15,425 nucleotides of DNA from an uncultured Corynebacterium sp. (lineage in GTDB: Bacteria; Actinomycetota; Actinomycetes; Mycobacteriales; Mycobacteriaceae): contig CAJZGD010000026.1 of assembly GCA_915275065.1 (NCBI GenBank), positions 1-15,425 on the forward strand, read 5' to 3'. Numbering within the stretch: the first letter of the stretch is position 1; each line of letters begins with the position of its first letter. Positions 6,397-14,227 of this stretch are shown here, piece after piece. The notes under the pieces were generated by a model. That model did no database searches and had not been told where the DNA came from. It saw only the letters and a list, made by a program, of their open reading frames with translations. A program made the translations under genes and the position numbers.

Positions 6397-8037
6397 ATGA
6401 CAGCCGCAACAATCTCACAGCCAGGCACTGCAGGTGCCACAGCACCAGATTTAACCACTACCGCCGGAAAGCTCGCCGACCTGCGGGCCCGCATTGCCGA
6501 AACCCATACCCCCATGGGGCAAGCATCCGTCGACCGAGTCCATGACGCCGGAAAGAAAACCGCCCGGGAGCGCATCGAATATCTGCTCGACGATGGTTCC
6601 TTTGTAGAGGTCGATGCCTTGGCCCGCCACCGCTCCAAGAATTTCGGCCTGGATGCCAAGCGTCCCATTACCGATGGTGTGGTTACCGGCTATGGCACCA
6701 TTGATGGCCGTAAAGTGTGTGTCTTTTCGCAAGACGGTGCCATTTTCGGTGGTGCTCTCGGTGAGGTTTACGGCGAAAAAATCGTCAAAATCATGGATTT
6801 AGCCATTAAAACCGGCGTGCCGCTCATTGGCATTAATGAAGGCGCCGGCGCCCGCATCCAAGAGGGCGTGGTCTCGCTAGGTCTCTATGCCCAAATTTTC
6901 TACCGCAATACCTTGGCGTCGGGCGTGATCCCCCAGATTTCCCTCATTATGGGTGCCTGTGCCGGCGGCCACGTGTACTCCCCTGCCCTGACCGACTTCA
7001 TCATCATGGTCGATAAGACCTCGAAGATGTTTATCACCGGGCCTGACGTCATTAAGACCGTGACCGGTGAAATTGTTACCCAAGAGGAATTGGGTGGTGC
7101 ACACACGCATATGTCCACCTCGGGTACCTCCCACTACACGGCATCTGATGATGCTGATGCGCTCGACTGGGTGCGGGATTTGGTGGGCTATCTGCCGGCA
7201 AATAACCGTGCTGAGGCGCCACGTGAGCCTGCCGACATTATGGTGGGGTCGGTTCAGGAAAACATCACCGATTCTGACCTGGAACTCGATACCATTATCC
7301 CCGATTCCCCCAACCAGCCGTATGACATGAAAGACGTCATCACGCACGTGGTTGATGATGGCGACTTCTTCGAAATCCAAGAAGGCTACGCCAGCAATAT
7401 CATCATTGGCTTCGGTCGAGTCGAGGGCCGGTCTGTGGGTGTGGTGGCCAACCAGCCCACCGAATTCGCTGGCTGCCTGGATATCCGAGCGGCGGAGAAA
7501 GCCGCACGGTTTATCCGCACCTGCGATGCCTTCAACATTCCCATCATTGAGTTTGTCGATGTGCCAGGCTTCCTCCCCGGCACCAGTGAGGAGTACAACG
7601 GCATTATTCGTCGTGGGGCGAAACTGCTGTATGCTTACTCAGAAGCCACCGTCGGCAAGATTACTGTTATTACTCGTAAGTCCTACGGTGGCGCTTATTG
7701 TGTGATGGGGTCCAAGGACATGGGTGCCGACCTAGTGTTCGCCTGGCCTACCGCTCAAATTGCGGTGATGGGTGCCGCCGGCGCCGTGGGCTTCATTTAC
7801 CGGAAGGAAATCAAGGCCGCCGCCGACCGGGGTGAGGATGTGGTAGCCGTCGCCAAGAAGTACGAGCAAGAATACGAAACAACGCTGGTGAACCCCTACA
7901 TGGCTGCAGAGCGTGGTTTCGTGGATGCGGTTATTCCACCGTCAGAGACCCGCGGTCAAATCATTGAGGGGCTGCGACTGCTCGATCGTAAGGTAGTGAA
8001 TATGCCAGCTAAGAAGCACGGCAATATTCCGCTATAA
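6397..8037 (+). CDS. accD2: AccD2 (DtsR2), acyl-CoA carboxylase carboxyltransferase beta subunit
   Basis: This is the second beta-type carboxyltransferase subunit. In C. glutamicum its orthologue works with AccD3, AccBC and AccE to carboxylate a long-chain acyl-CoA for mycolic acid condensation. The 546-residue product has the same length and domain plan as AccD1: [28 protein letters not shown] and [11 protein letters not shown] in the N-terminal half, and [25 protein letters not shown] and [11 protein letters not shown] in the C-terminal half. Cys435 takes the place of the Asp found at the specificity position of propionyl-CoA carboxylases. The two genes clearly arose by tandem duplication and still share stretches of about 20 identical bases, including the last codons. 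accE follows after 32 bp, consistent with an accD2-accE operon. Assignment as D2 and not D1 rests on gene order and proximity to accE. Confidence 0.92.
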   Translation: MTAATISQPGTAGATAPDLTTTAGKLADLRARIAETHTPMGQASVDRVHDAGKKTARERIEYLLDDGSFVEVDALARHRSKNFGLDAKRPITDGVVTGYGTIDGRKVCVFSQDGAIFGGALGEVYGEKIVKIMDLAIKTGVPLIGINEGAGARIQEGVVSLGLYAQIFYRNTLASGVIPQISLIMGACAGGHVYSPALTDFIIMVDKTSKMFITGPDVIKTVTGEIVTQEELGGAHTHMSTSGTSHYTASDDADALDWVRDLVGYLPANNRAEAPREPADIMVGSVQENITDSDLELDTIIPDSPNQPYDMKDVITHVVDDGDFFEIQEGYASNIIIGFGRVEGRSVGVVANQPTEFAGCLDIRAAEKAARFIRTCDAFNIPIIEFVDVPGFLPGTSEEYNGIIRRGAKLLYAYSEATVGKITVITRKSYGGAYCVMGSKDMGADLVFAWPTAQIAVMGAAGAVGFIYRKEIKAAADRGEDVVAVAKKYEQEYETTLVNPYMAAERGFVDAVIPPSETRGQIIEGLRLLDRKVVNMPAKKHGNIPL

Positions 8038-8069
8038 CTAACTAGCTTTTCGACGTGAGGAAGTTCCCA

Positions 8070-8285
8070 ATGTCCGAACAAAAACCATTCCTACGGATCA
8101 TCAAGGGCAATCCCAGCGATGCTGAGGTAGCCACCCTCACGGCATTATTTGCAACCATGGCAAATAATGCCGCCTCGGCTACGGCCCCGGAACGTGAACG
8201 TAACCTATGGGGAAATGTCTCCGAACGCCTGCAGCGGCCTATGACCTATAATCCGTCGGCGTTTAGGAATGTCAGTTTCTACTAA
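8070..8285 (+). CDS. accE: AccE, acyl-CoA carboxylase epsilon subunit
   Basis: AccE is the small structural subunit that promotes assembly of actinobacterial acyl-CoA carboxylase complexes. The product is 71 residues, usual for the family, and begins MSEQKPFLRIIKGNPSDAE. The pattern of a short beta-strand (FLRIIKGNP) followed by AEVATLTALFA is the hallmark of the AccE/PccE family. The tail contains LWGNVSERLQRP and ends in aromatic residues. The ATG at 8070 has GAGGAAG (8057-8063) with 6 bases of spacing. A GTG at 8055 in the same frame would include the ribosome binding site in the coding region and is rejected. It lies 32 bp after accD2 and 19 bp before a strong terminator, so it is the last gene of the acc unit. 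Confidence 0.9.
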   Translation: MSEQKPFLRIIKGNPSDAEVATLTALFATMANNAASATAPERERNLWGNVSERLQRPMTYNPSAFRNVSFY

Positions 8286-8304
8286 GTGACATTCAAATAA
8301 CATT

Positions 8305-8345
8305 CCGGTCTTTATCACATGTGATAAAGACCGGGATTTTATGTT
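8305..8345 (+). terminator. Intrinsic terminator after accE (30-bp perfect palindrome)
   Basis: CCGGTCTTTATCACA (8305-8319) and TGTGATAAAGACCGG (8320-8334) are perfectly complementary. As RNA this gives a 13-bp stem with a CATG loop, extended at its base by G-U and A-T pairs, followed by the T-rich GATTTTATGTT. The other strand is also moderately T-rich beyond the stem, so it could act in both directions. Confidence 0.85.
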
Positions 8346-8642
8346 CTACTCCACCTATTTGGGGGGAAGTGACCAAATTTTCAATTGGCGAGGTACAAGG
8401 TAAATTCTTATAAATAGCAAGAGGATCTAGGCACAATTCGCACCCACATAATTTACGGGAATCACGACTGATACCAAGGCTGTTGATATGCAAAAAGGAC
8501 ATGATATGGGGGTTATTTGTGATTTCCCAACCGTGGGAGCGTCGAAAAGCATGGTGTGCAAAATTAGTCAAAATCATTGGTTTCTGACACATCCGCTATC
8601 GACAACTTAAAAAGATTTTTCATATTTTTTGGCTAATTCCTA

Positions 8643-8671
8643 TTGTCTTTTTCGGCGGCCTGCGATAGGTT
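8643..8671 (+). promoter_or_regulatory. Candidate rbsR promoter
   Basis: TTGTCT (8643-8648), a 17-bp spacer and TAGGTT (8666-8671) form a possible promoter. The predicted start of transcription, near 8678, lies just before the RbsR-type operator. The match to consensus is modest and the call leans on the position of the operator. Confidence 0.35.
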
Positions 8672-8683
8672 GTGTTTTAAGAG

Positions 8684-8703
8684 TCATGCAAACGTTTGCG
8701 TGA
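8684..8703. promoter_or_regulatory. LacI-type operator, probably for RbsR
   Basis: The core GCAAACGTTTGC (8688-8699) is a perfect 12-bp palindrome with the AACGTT centre typical of LacI/RbsR/CcpA family operators. Symmetry continues outward as TCA...TGA to 8684-8703 with one mismatched pair. It sits about 40 bp upstream of the rbsR start, just downstream of a plausible promoter. That position suits repression by RbsR of its own gene, relieved by ribose or a phosphorylated derivative. Confidence 0.8.
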
Positions 8704-8740
8704 CCCCCATTACTGATAAAACGCGGAAGAAGCTAATCCC

Positions 8741-9850
8741 ATGGCAGATAACCCCATCTCGCCACGCGGCCGAGAGAACACACACCCCACCGAGCAAAAT
8801 CGACGAACTGGTCCCCATAACACCACCAATCGCCCTGGTCGCCGCCGGGCGCATCGGGGCAATGGCGCCACATTGAAGGACATAGCCGAACTCACTGGCC
8901 TGTCTGTTAGTACCGTATCGCGTGCGCTATCACGTAACCCCGTCATCCCCGCCCCCACCCGGGAGATCGTGGAGAAGGCAGCAGCAGAATTAAAATATCG
9001 GCCCAATGCTCAGGCACGCGCTTTGCGAAATGCCCGCACCAATATTATCGGCGTACTGGTGCCCGATATCCAAAACCCCTTCTTCTCCACGTTGGCTGCC
9101 TCAATCCATAAGGCGGCGTATGAGAACGGGTTTTCGATGCTACTGAGCCACACGGACGAAAAACCCGATCGGCTTAACCGAGCATTAGAAATGCTGGGTC
9201 GCCAACGGGTCGACGGCATCATCGTGGTTCCCCACATCCAATCGGCTCGCGCAACCCTGGAACTGCACGACTCTGGCATGCCCATTGTCGCCGCTGACCG
9301 CCTTATTCCCCACTCCATCATCCCCTCAGTCACCGCCGATGCAGTACCTGGCATCACAGATGCGCTCATGGCATTATCCGCGCTGCCGAACGCAAAGATC
9401 GGATATCTGGCCGGCCCGCAGGACACCTCAACCGGGCAGGAACGCCTCAATTTGGTGAAAGAGATTTCGAAAGAAATGGGATTGGAACCGCCAACAATCT
9501 TCTTCGGTGGTTACCAAGAATTGGCGGGCTTTGAAGGCACAATAGACCTGTTGGAACAGGGTGTTAACTGCATTTTAGCTGGTGACACCATGATGACCAT
9601 GGGTGCTGTGGAAGCGTTGCAGGAGAAAAACCTCAAGATCGGTAAGCATGTGGCTTTGGTGGGGTATGACGACACGCAACTGTTCCGCCTGCAAAACCCA
9701 CCGCTCAGTGTCATCGAACAAAATGTCACACTCATTGGTAAGAAAGCATTTGAGATGCTTTATGACTACATCACCTTAGAGAAGGCGCCGAAGAGCATGA
9801 AAATCCCGTCAATCTATCGGGGTCGTGGTTCCACAATGCTTGCCCCATAA
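8741..9850 (+). CDS. rbsR: RbsR, LacI-family repressor of the ribose genes
   Basis: The 369-residue product has the LacI-family helix-turn-helix TLKDIAELTGLSVSTVSRALS (residues 44-64), a hinge helix (NAQARALRNARTN, about 89-101), and a periplasmic-binding-protein-like effector domain (IIGVLVPDIQNPFFSTL onward, ending with GYDDTQLFRLQNPPLSVIEQ). It is probably a cytoplasmic dimer that binds the palindrome at 8684-8703. The ATG at 8741 has GGAAGAAG (8725-8732) 8 bases upstream, so the start looks sound. It implies a basic, probably disordered N-terminal extension of about 42 residues (RPGRRRAHRG) not usual in LacI proteins of about 335 residues. The ribose assignment comes from the adjacent rbsACBDK genes. 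A strong terminator follows. Confidence 0.88.
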   Translation: MADNPISPRGRENTHPTEQNRRTGPHNTTNRPGRRRAHRGNGATLKDIAELTGLSVSTVSRALSRNPVIPAPTREIVEKAAAELKYRPNAQARALRNARTNIIGVLVPDIQNPFFSTLAASIHKAAYENGFSMLLSHTDEKPDRLNRALEMLGRQRVDGIIVVPHIQSARATLELHDSGMPIVAADRLIPHSIIPSVTADAVPGITDALMALSALPNAKIGYLAGPQDTSTGQERLNLVKEISKEMGLEPPTIFFGGYQELAGFEGTIDLLEQGVNCILAGDTMMTMGAVEALQEKNLKIGKHVALVGYDDTQLFRLQNPPLSVIEQNVTLIGKKAFEMLYDYITLEKAPKSMKIPSIYRGRGSTMLAP

Positions 9851-9890
9851 CGGGCGTAGCAAAACTTCAACAATTCGGTAACAACTTTGA

Positions 9891-9944
9891 AGCCGGTACA
9901 AAACAACCTTAAAATAAACAAAGGTTGTTTTGGGCCGGCTTTTT
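9891..9944 (+). terminator. Strong intrinsic terminator between rbsR and rbsA
   Basis: AGCCGG (9891-9896) pairs with CCGGCT (9935-9940), and inside it AAAACAACCTT (9900-9910) pairs with AAGGTTGTTTT (9921-9931), separated by a three-by-three internal loop (TAC/GGG). A run of five T (9940-9944) follows at once. This is a textbook Rho-independent terminator, about 40 bp after the rbsR stop, and splits rbsR from rbsACB. Confidence 0.88.
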
Positions 9945-10015
9945 AGTTCTATTGCCCTAGTTGATAATTATTCCAATTCACTCCCACTCTGACCACTGAT
10001 GTAGTGACGATTTTT

Positions 10016-10022
10016 AAGGAGG
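10016..10022 (+). promoter_or_regulatory. rbsA ribosome binding site; rbsACB promoter region just upstream
   Basis: AAGGAGG is a full-strength Shine-Dalgarno, 9 bases before the rbsA ATG, the strongest in this window. The 70 bp between the rbsR terminator and this site must hold any rbsA promoter. GATAAT (9963-9968) is the best -10 candidate but lacks a good -35. No copy of the GCAAACGTTTGC operator is present here. Confidence 0.6.
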
Positions 10023-10031
10023 CATACATAC

Positions 10032-11627
10032 ATGTCGAGTCCCTACAGACGTCCTCACGCACAATCCACCAACGAACCACCAGCTGACATAGATGACAAT
10101 TCATCGGCGATTCTCCAGCTCAAAGAGGTTTCCAAATCCTTCGGCCCCGTCAATGTGATTGATCGGGTCAGTATTAATGTTCGCCCCGGCCAAGTACATG
10201 CCCTTCTAGGCGAAAACGGGGCAGGCAAATCAACGCTTATTAAAATGATGTCGGGGGTATACCAGCCCGATTCCGGTGCCATTATTATTGATGGCAAACA
10301 AACTCATTTGCCTACTAGCAAAGCCGCAGAAGACCTGGGCATTGCTACCATTCACCAAGAACTCAACCTGGTTCCCACCATGACCGTGGCCGAAAACGTC
10401 ATGCTTGGCCGCTTCCCTACTCGCTATGGCCTGGTCAACCACCGTAAATTAGATGCCCTAGCCCAAGAAGCGTTAGACCTCATCGGTGTGGATGTAAAAC
10501 TCAACGATCGCATTGGCAACCTGGGTATTGCCCGACAGCAAATGGTGGAAATTGCTAAGGCGTTATCCATGCATGCTCGCATTCTCATCCTGGATGAGCC
10601 CACCGCTGCTCTCACCGACCACGAAATTGAGCAACTGTTCAAGGTGATCCGCGACCTCAAAGCCCAAAACGTGGCCATGGTTTTTATCTCCCACCACCTT
10701 GACGAAATCGCCGAAATCGCTGACACCGTCTCAGTATTACGTGACGGCCAGCTTATCGACGAAGTACCCGCCACCACCAGCGAAGCAGAACTTGTGCGAC
10801 TCATGGTGGGACGAGAAATCACGAATCAATACCCCCGCGAATCCCATCCCATAGGTGACCCACTCCTAGTGGTCCAAGATTTAAGCAGCGGCGATAAATT
10901 TCAGAATGTATCGTTTACCGTTCATGCCGGTGAGATCGTGGGCATGGCCGGCCTAGTGGGTGCCGGACGCACCGAAGTCATCCGAGCCATCGCCGGCTGC
11001 GACCCCGTCACGGGGGGAAGCGTCATGGTCAATAATCACCCCCTCAAACTAGGTGATATTCGTCATGCTATCCGGGCCGGCATTGGGCACGTCCCCGAAG
11101 ATCGCAAAGCCCAAGGGCTCGTCCTGGGTGCCAGCGTCAATGAAAACCTCGGCTTCGCCACCCTACAATCCACCTCCCGCTTTGGTCTTGCCGATCGACG
11201 CGGCCAAAAACAACGAGCCACTAAAGTAGCTGAACAATTACGCATCCGCATGGCCTCAATTGACCAACCAGTCAAAGACCTTTCCGGTGGTAACCAACAA
11301 AAAACCGTCTTTGGCCGATGGGTGCTGGCCAACTCCCAGGTGCTACTACTCGACGAACCCACCCGAGGCGTCGATGTCGGAGCCAAGGTGGAAATCTACC
11401 AACTCATCAACAACATCACCAGCGCGGGTGGTGCGGTGCTCATGGTGTCATCCGAATTACCGGAAGTCATCGGCATGTCCGACCGGATTCTCGTCATGTC
11501 CGGCGGTCGGCTAGCCGGTGAACTACCAGCAGGATCCTCCCAAGATGACATTATGGCACTAGCCGTTTCACATGTAGAAGATGCACTGCAAGATGCAGTT
11601 TTAGAGGAAATTACGGAGGAATCATGA
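10032..11627 (+). CDS. rbsA: RbsA, ribose ABC importer ATPase (two fused ATPase domains)
   Basis: RbsA powers ribose uptake with RbsC and RbsB at the inner face of the membrane. The 531-residue product contains two ATPase domains in tandem, as usual in the carbohydrate uptake type 2 family. Domain 1 has Walker A GENGAGKST (60-68), the signature-like IARQQMVEIAKAL, and Walker B ILILDEPTAALTD (about 184-196). Domain 2 has the degenerate Walker A LVGAGRTE, the motif VPEDRK, signature LSGGNQQK (417-424) and LLLDEPTRGVD (438-448). The asymmetry between a consensus and a degenerate site is normal for this family. An N-terminal tail of about 28 hydrophilic residues precedes the first domain. Its stop overlaps the rbsC start by four bases (ATGA), indicating translational coupling. 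Confidence 0.94.
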   Translation: MSSPYRRPHAQSTNEPPADIDDNSSAILQLKEVSKSFGPVNVIDRVSINVRPGQVHALLGENGAGKSTLIKMMSGVYQPDSGAIIIDGKQTHLPTSKAAEDLGIATIHQELNLVPTMTVAENVMLGRFPTRYGLVNHRKLDALAQEALDLIGVDVKLNDRIGNLGIARQQMVEIAKALSMHARILILDEPTAALTDHEIEQLFKVIRDLKAQNVAMVFISHHLDEIAEIADTVSVLRDGQLIDEVPATTSEAELVRLMVGREITNQYPRESHPIGDPLLVVQDLSSGDKFQNVSFTVHAGEIVGMAGLVGAGRTEVIRAIAGCDPVTGGSVMVNNHPLKLGDIRHAIRAGIGHVPEDRKAQGLVLGASVNENLGFATLQSTSRFGLADRRGQKQRATKVAEQLRIRMASIDQPVKDLSGGNQQKTVFGRWVLANSQVLLLDEPTRGVDVGAKVEIYQLINNITSAGGAVLMVSSELPEVIGMSDRILVMSGGRLAGELPAGSSQDDIMALAVSHVEDALQDAVLEEITEES

Positions 11628-12607
11628 GCCATACCCTCACAGCCACCAGACCAGCGTCGAAAAGCACAGCCCCACATCCCATCGTCAACTGGATGATCAA
11701 TAACGGCGCCCTCGTGGGGCTGATCGTCATATGCTTAGGGCTGTTCATAGCCACCCCACACTTTCTTACCACCACAAACCTCATCAATGTGGGTATTCAA
11801 ACCGCTACCGTCGCCATCCTGGCATTCGGCATGACCTTTGTTATCGTGTCCGCCGGCATTGACCTTGCGGTAGGGTCCGTGGCCGCGTGTTCCGCCATGG
11901 TATCGGCCGTATGCTTCGCCAAACTTGGTCTGCCCGACTGGCTCATGATTATCGTTGGTCTGCTTGTAGGGCTTCTCGCCGGGGCCATCTCCGGTCTGAC
12001 AATCGCCTATGGTCGCCTCACCGCCTTTATTGCCACCCTGGCCATGATGTCCGTCGCTCGCGGTGTCACTCTCGTGATCTCTAAAGGCAACCCAATGTCC
12101 GCCCCACCTTCGGTAACAATGCTGGGGAAAAACTATTTCGGCATGCCCATGCCCATCGTCATGATGGCATTAGCAGGAGTGATCTGCTGGTTTATCTTGT
12201 CGCGCACAGTTATTGGCCGAAACATGTACGCAATCGGCGGCAATGAAGAAGCAGCACGCCTTTCTGGCATCCCCGTGAAACGCATACAAGTAATTGTGTA
12301 CTGTCTCTCAGGCCTGTTTGCCGGACTCGCCGGCCTGGTGATCATGGGTCGACTGTCATCCGCCCAGCCCCAAGCCGCCTTAGGCTACGAGCTCGATGCC
12401 ATTGCGGCAGTCGTCATCGGTGGGGCATCACTTGCTGGTGGTTCCGGCAAAGCCTCCGGCACCTTGGTGGGCGCAATTCTGCTGGCGGTTATTCGTAATG
12501 GCCTCAATATTTTGAATGTGCCATCGTTCTGGCAACAAATTGTGATCGGTATCGTTATTGCTCTCGCGGTAGGTTTTGACGTAGTTCGCAACAAAACCAG
12601 TACCTAA
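11624..12607 (+). CDS. rbsC: RbsC, ribose ABC importer permease
   Basis: RbsC forms the membrane channel of the ribose importer, presumably as a dimer. The 327-residue product is strongly hydrophobic with about eight to ten helices (for example 29-44, 58-77, 106-128, 177-194, 222-241, 258-272, 281-292 and 303-320). It carries the family segment VSAGIDLAVGSVAA (about 75-88) and the cytoplasmic loop GRNMYAIGGNEEAARLSGI (198-216), which contacts the ATPase. The near-C-terminal IGGASLAGGSGKASGTLVGA is also typical. It begins inside the rbsA stop codon with GGAGGAATC just before the ATG. rbsB follows after 81 bp. Confidence 0.94.
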   Translation: MSHTLTATRPASKSTAPHPIVNWMINNGALVGLIVICLGLFIATPHFLTTTNLINVGIQTATVAILAFGMTFVIVSAGIDLAVGSVAACSAMVSAVCFAKLGLPDWLMIIVGLLVGLLAGAISGLTIAYGRLTAFIATLAMMSVARGVTLVISKGNPMSAPPSVTMLGKNYFGMPMPIVMMALAGVICWFILSRTVIGRNMYAIGGNEEAARLSGIPVKRIQVIVYCLSGLFAGLAGLVIMGRLSSAQPQAALGYELDAIAAVVIGGASLAGGSGKASGTLVGAILLAVIRNGLNILNVPSFWQQIVIGIVIALAVGFDVVRNKTST

Positions 12608-12688
12608 TTCACATGTTTTACGATACATTTAATATGACTTCATTTTAGAAGCCGCAAATTGTTCTTGTTCCGAAAGGGTTCTACCTGT

Positions 12689-13648
12689 ATGTTCAGCACT
12701 AAGCTTCGCAAAACACTTGCGGTCGTAGCCTCAGCAACTTTGCTTTGCACCAGTCTTACTGCCTGCAACCGTGACTCCGGTGGTACCGACGCCACTGGCG
12801 ATGGTGCAAACAAGTCAATCACCTTCGCTCTGTCCACCCAAGCCAACTCCTTCATGGTGCAGATGCGCGAAGGAGCCCAGAAAAAGGCCGATGAACTGGG
12901 ACTCACCATCAACTTCCAGGACGCATCCGACGACTCCGCCACCCAGGCCAACCAGCTGGCCAATGCCGCAGCTTCTAACACTGGGGTAGTGATTCTCAAC
13001 CCCACCGACTCTGATGCTATGGCAACTGCAGTGAAGCAATTAACCGATGCGAACATTCCCGTTGTAGCAGTAGACCGAGCCGTCAATAACGCAAACATTG
13101 CCTCCTACATCGCATCTGACAATGAAACTGGCGGTAAGCAAGCTGCCAAAGCGCTATCGGAGGCTATCAATGGGGAAGGCGAAATCCTGGTGTTACAAGG
13201 CAAAACCGGCTCCTCGGCATCCCGGGAACGAGGCAAAGGCTTCGAAGAAGGGCTGAAAGACAATCCCAACATCAAGGTTGTTGCCAAGCAAACCGCCGAG
13301 TTTGAACGCGCCAAGGGCTTAGACGTCACCACAAACTTGCTCCAAGCCCATCCGAATGTCAAGGCCATTTTCGCAGAAAACGATGAAATGGCCCTCGGCG
13401 CGGTCGAGGCGCTAGGGAATAAGGCCGGAAAAGAGGTAAAAGTGATCGGCTTCGACGGTGCCGAGGATGCGGTGAAGGCCATCAAGGATGGTCGCATGTA
13501 TGCATCTATCGCCCAACAGCCCGTCAAAATGGCCGAGCAAGCAGTGATTGAGGCTTCGAAACTGCTGAAGGGTGAAACTGCTATGAAAGAAATGCAAGTG
13601 GAGGTTGTAGCAGTGACAAAAGAGAATGTTGACAAGTTCAGCAGCTAA
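12689..13648 (+). CDS. rbsB: RbsB, ribose-binding lipoprotein
   Basis: RbsB captures ribose outside the membrane and hands it to RbsC. The 319-residue product from ATG 12689 has a lipoprotein signal peptide: a basic start (KLRK), a hydrophobic core and the lipobox L23-T24-A25-C26, so it is anchored by lipidated Cys26. Positions equivalent to the E. coli ribose contacts are present: N53/F55, N104, D129-R130, R181, F205, N231, F255-D256 and Q277, so ribose is a well-supported ligand. A TTG at 12659 would add 10 residues before the signal peptide; ATG with GAAAGGG (12672-12678) upstream is preferred. An 81-bp AT-rich gap after rbsC and a hairpin after rbsB suggest separate tuning of its level, common for binding proteins. 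Confidence 0.94.
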   Translation: MFSTKLRKTLAVVASATLLCTSLTACNRDSGGTDATGDGANKSITFALSTQANSFMVQMREGAQKKADELGLTINFQDASDDSATQANQLANAAASNTGVVILNPTDSDAMATAVKQLTDANIPVVAVDRAVNNANIASYIASDNETGGKQAAKALSEAINGEGEILVLQGKTGSSASRERGKGFEEGLKDNPNIKVVAKQTAEFERAKGLDVTTNLLQAHPNVKAIFAENDEMALGAVEALGNKAGKEVKVIGFDGAEDAVKAIKDGRMYASIAQQPVKMAEQAVIEASKLLKGETAMKEMQVEVVAVTKENVDKFSS

Positions 13649-13666
13649 GGTATAAACCTGAGACCA

Positions 13667-13708
13667 AAGCAGGTGGAGTGTTCCAGCCCTACCTGCTTAT
13701 TGTTTTGC
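13667..13708 (+). terminator. Hairpin after rbsB, possible partial terminator
   Basis: AAGCAGGT (13667-13674) and ACCTGCTT (13691-13698) are perfectly complementary with a 16-base loop, in which TGGA/TCCA can also pair. The T-rich ATTGTTTTGCTT follows. It lies 18 bp after the rbsB stop. It may end transcription, or stabilise rbsB mRNA while lowering expression of rbsD and rbsK. Confidence 0.6.
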
Positions 13709-13757
13709 TTACACTACTACCTTCCCTGCCGGCATTAAGAAGTAAAAGCTTATCGAC

Positions 13758-13788
13758 GTGGGCCCACCAGTAGTACGCTAAGTAAAAT
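13758..13788 (+). promoter_or_regulatory. Possible rbsDK promoter region with GTGGGCCCAC palindrome
   Basis: TAAAAT at 13783-13788 is a good -10 candidate that would give a leader of about 36 bases before rbsD. The position expected for a -35 is occupied by the perfect 10-bp palindrome GTGGGCCCAC (13758-13767). No -35 match is seen, so an activator-dependent promoter is possible. A second -10 candidate, TAGAAC (13811-13816), is six bases before the GTG at 13823. Confidence 0.3.
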
Positions 13789-13831
13789 CTTTCTCTTTCA
13801 CTGTCCGATCTAGAACAAGAATGTGACTCCC

Positions 13832-14209
13832 ATGAAACGTGATGGATTACTGAATCCTCAATTGAACCAGGCTATTGCTCGCCTAGGCCATACCGACGCC
13901 TTTGCCATCTGCGACTGCGGTCTCCCACTCCCTCCCAAGGCAAAAATTATTGATCTGACACTGATTCATGGAGTTCCCAGCTTTGAGCAGGTTGCCGAAG
14001 CCATCCTGAAAGAAGTTGTCATCGAGAAAGTCACCATCGCCACCCAAACCCCCGATGTGATAATGAACACATTGCCGTCAGATGCGCCCGTAACTCAGGT
14101 AGATCATGAAGACTTTAAGAAGCAGATCAATGACTGCACTTTCGTCGTTCGCACTGGCTCTACCACGCCTTACGCAAACGTGATTTATCATTGTGGAGTC
14201 TCGTTTTAA
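13832..14209 (+). CDS. rbsD: RbsD, D-ribose pyranase
   Basis: RbsD interconverts the beta-pyranose and furanose forms of ribose, providing the furanose that RbsK uses. From ATG 13832 the product has 125 residues; the E. coli protein has 139. It begins MKRDGLLNPQLNQAIARLGHTD, with the catalytic His in the RLGHTD motif, continues CDCGLPLP, and ends with FVVRTGSTTPYANVIYHCG, which matches the C-terminal active-site segment of the family (RTGE.SPYAN). A GTG at 13823 in frame would add three residues and cannot be excluded, since neither start has a good Shine-Dalgarno. The gene follows the hairpin after rbsB and is 18 bp upstream of rbsK. Confidence 0.9.
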   Translation: MKRDGLLNPQLNQAIARLGHTDAFAICDCGLPLPPKAKIIDLTLIHGVPSFEQVAEAILKEVVIEKVTIATQTPDVIMNTLPSDAPVTQVDHEDFKKQINDCTFVVRTGSTTPYANVIYHCGVSF

Positions 14210-14227
14210 TAGTTTTGAGGAGCTCTA

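Larger units (their letters stand above)
8346..8740. other. AT-rich accE-rbsR intergenic region
   Basis: This stretch of about 395 bp is more AT-rich than its surroundings. It contains no recognisable gene. The minus-strand frame at 8293-8592 (99 codons) runs into the accE terminator and resembles no known family. The distal part holds the rbsR promoter and operator. It marks the left junction of the ribose cluster. Confidence 0.6.

Noticed and set aside
8293..8592. Minus-strand frame of 99 codons between accE and rbsR
   Set aside because: It ends inside the accE terminator, lies in AT-rich noncoding DNA and shows no family features.
13105..13635. Minus-strand open frame of 176 codons over rbsB
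   Set aside because: It is a Ser/Ala/Phe-rich shadow of rbsB, whose ligand-binding residues are complete in the other strand.
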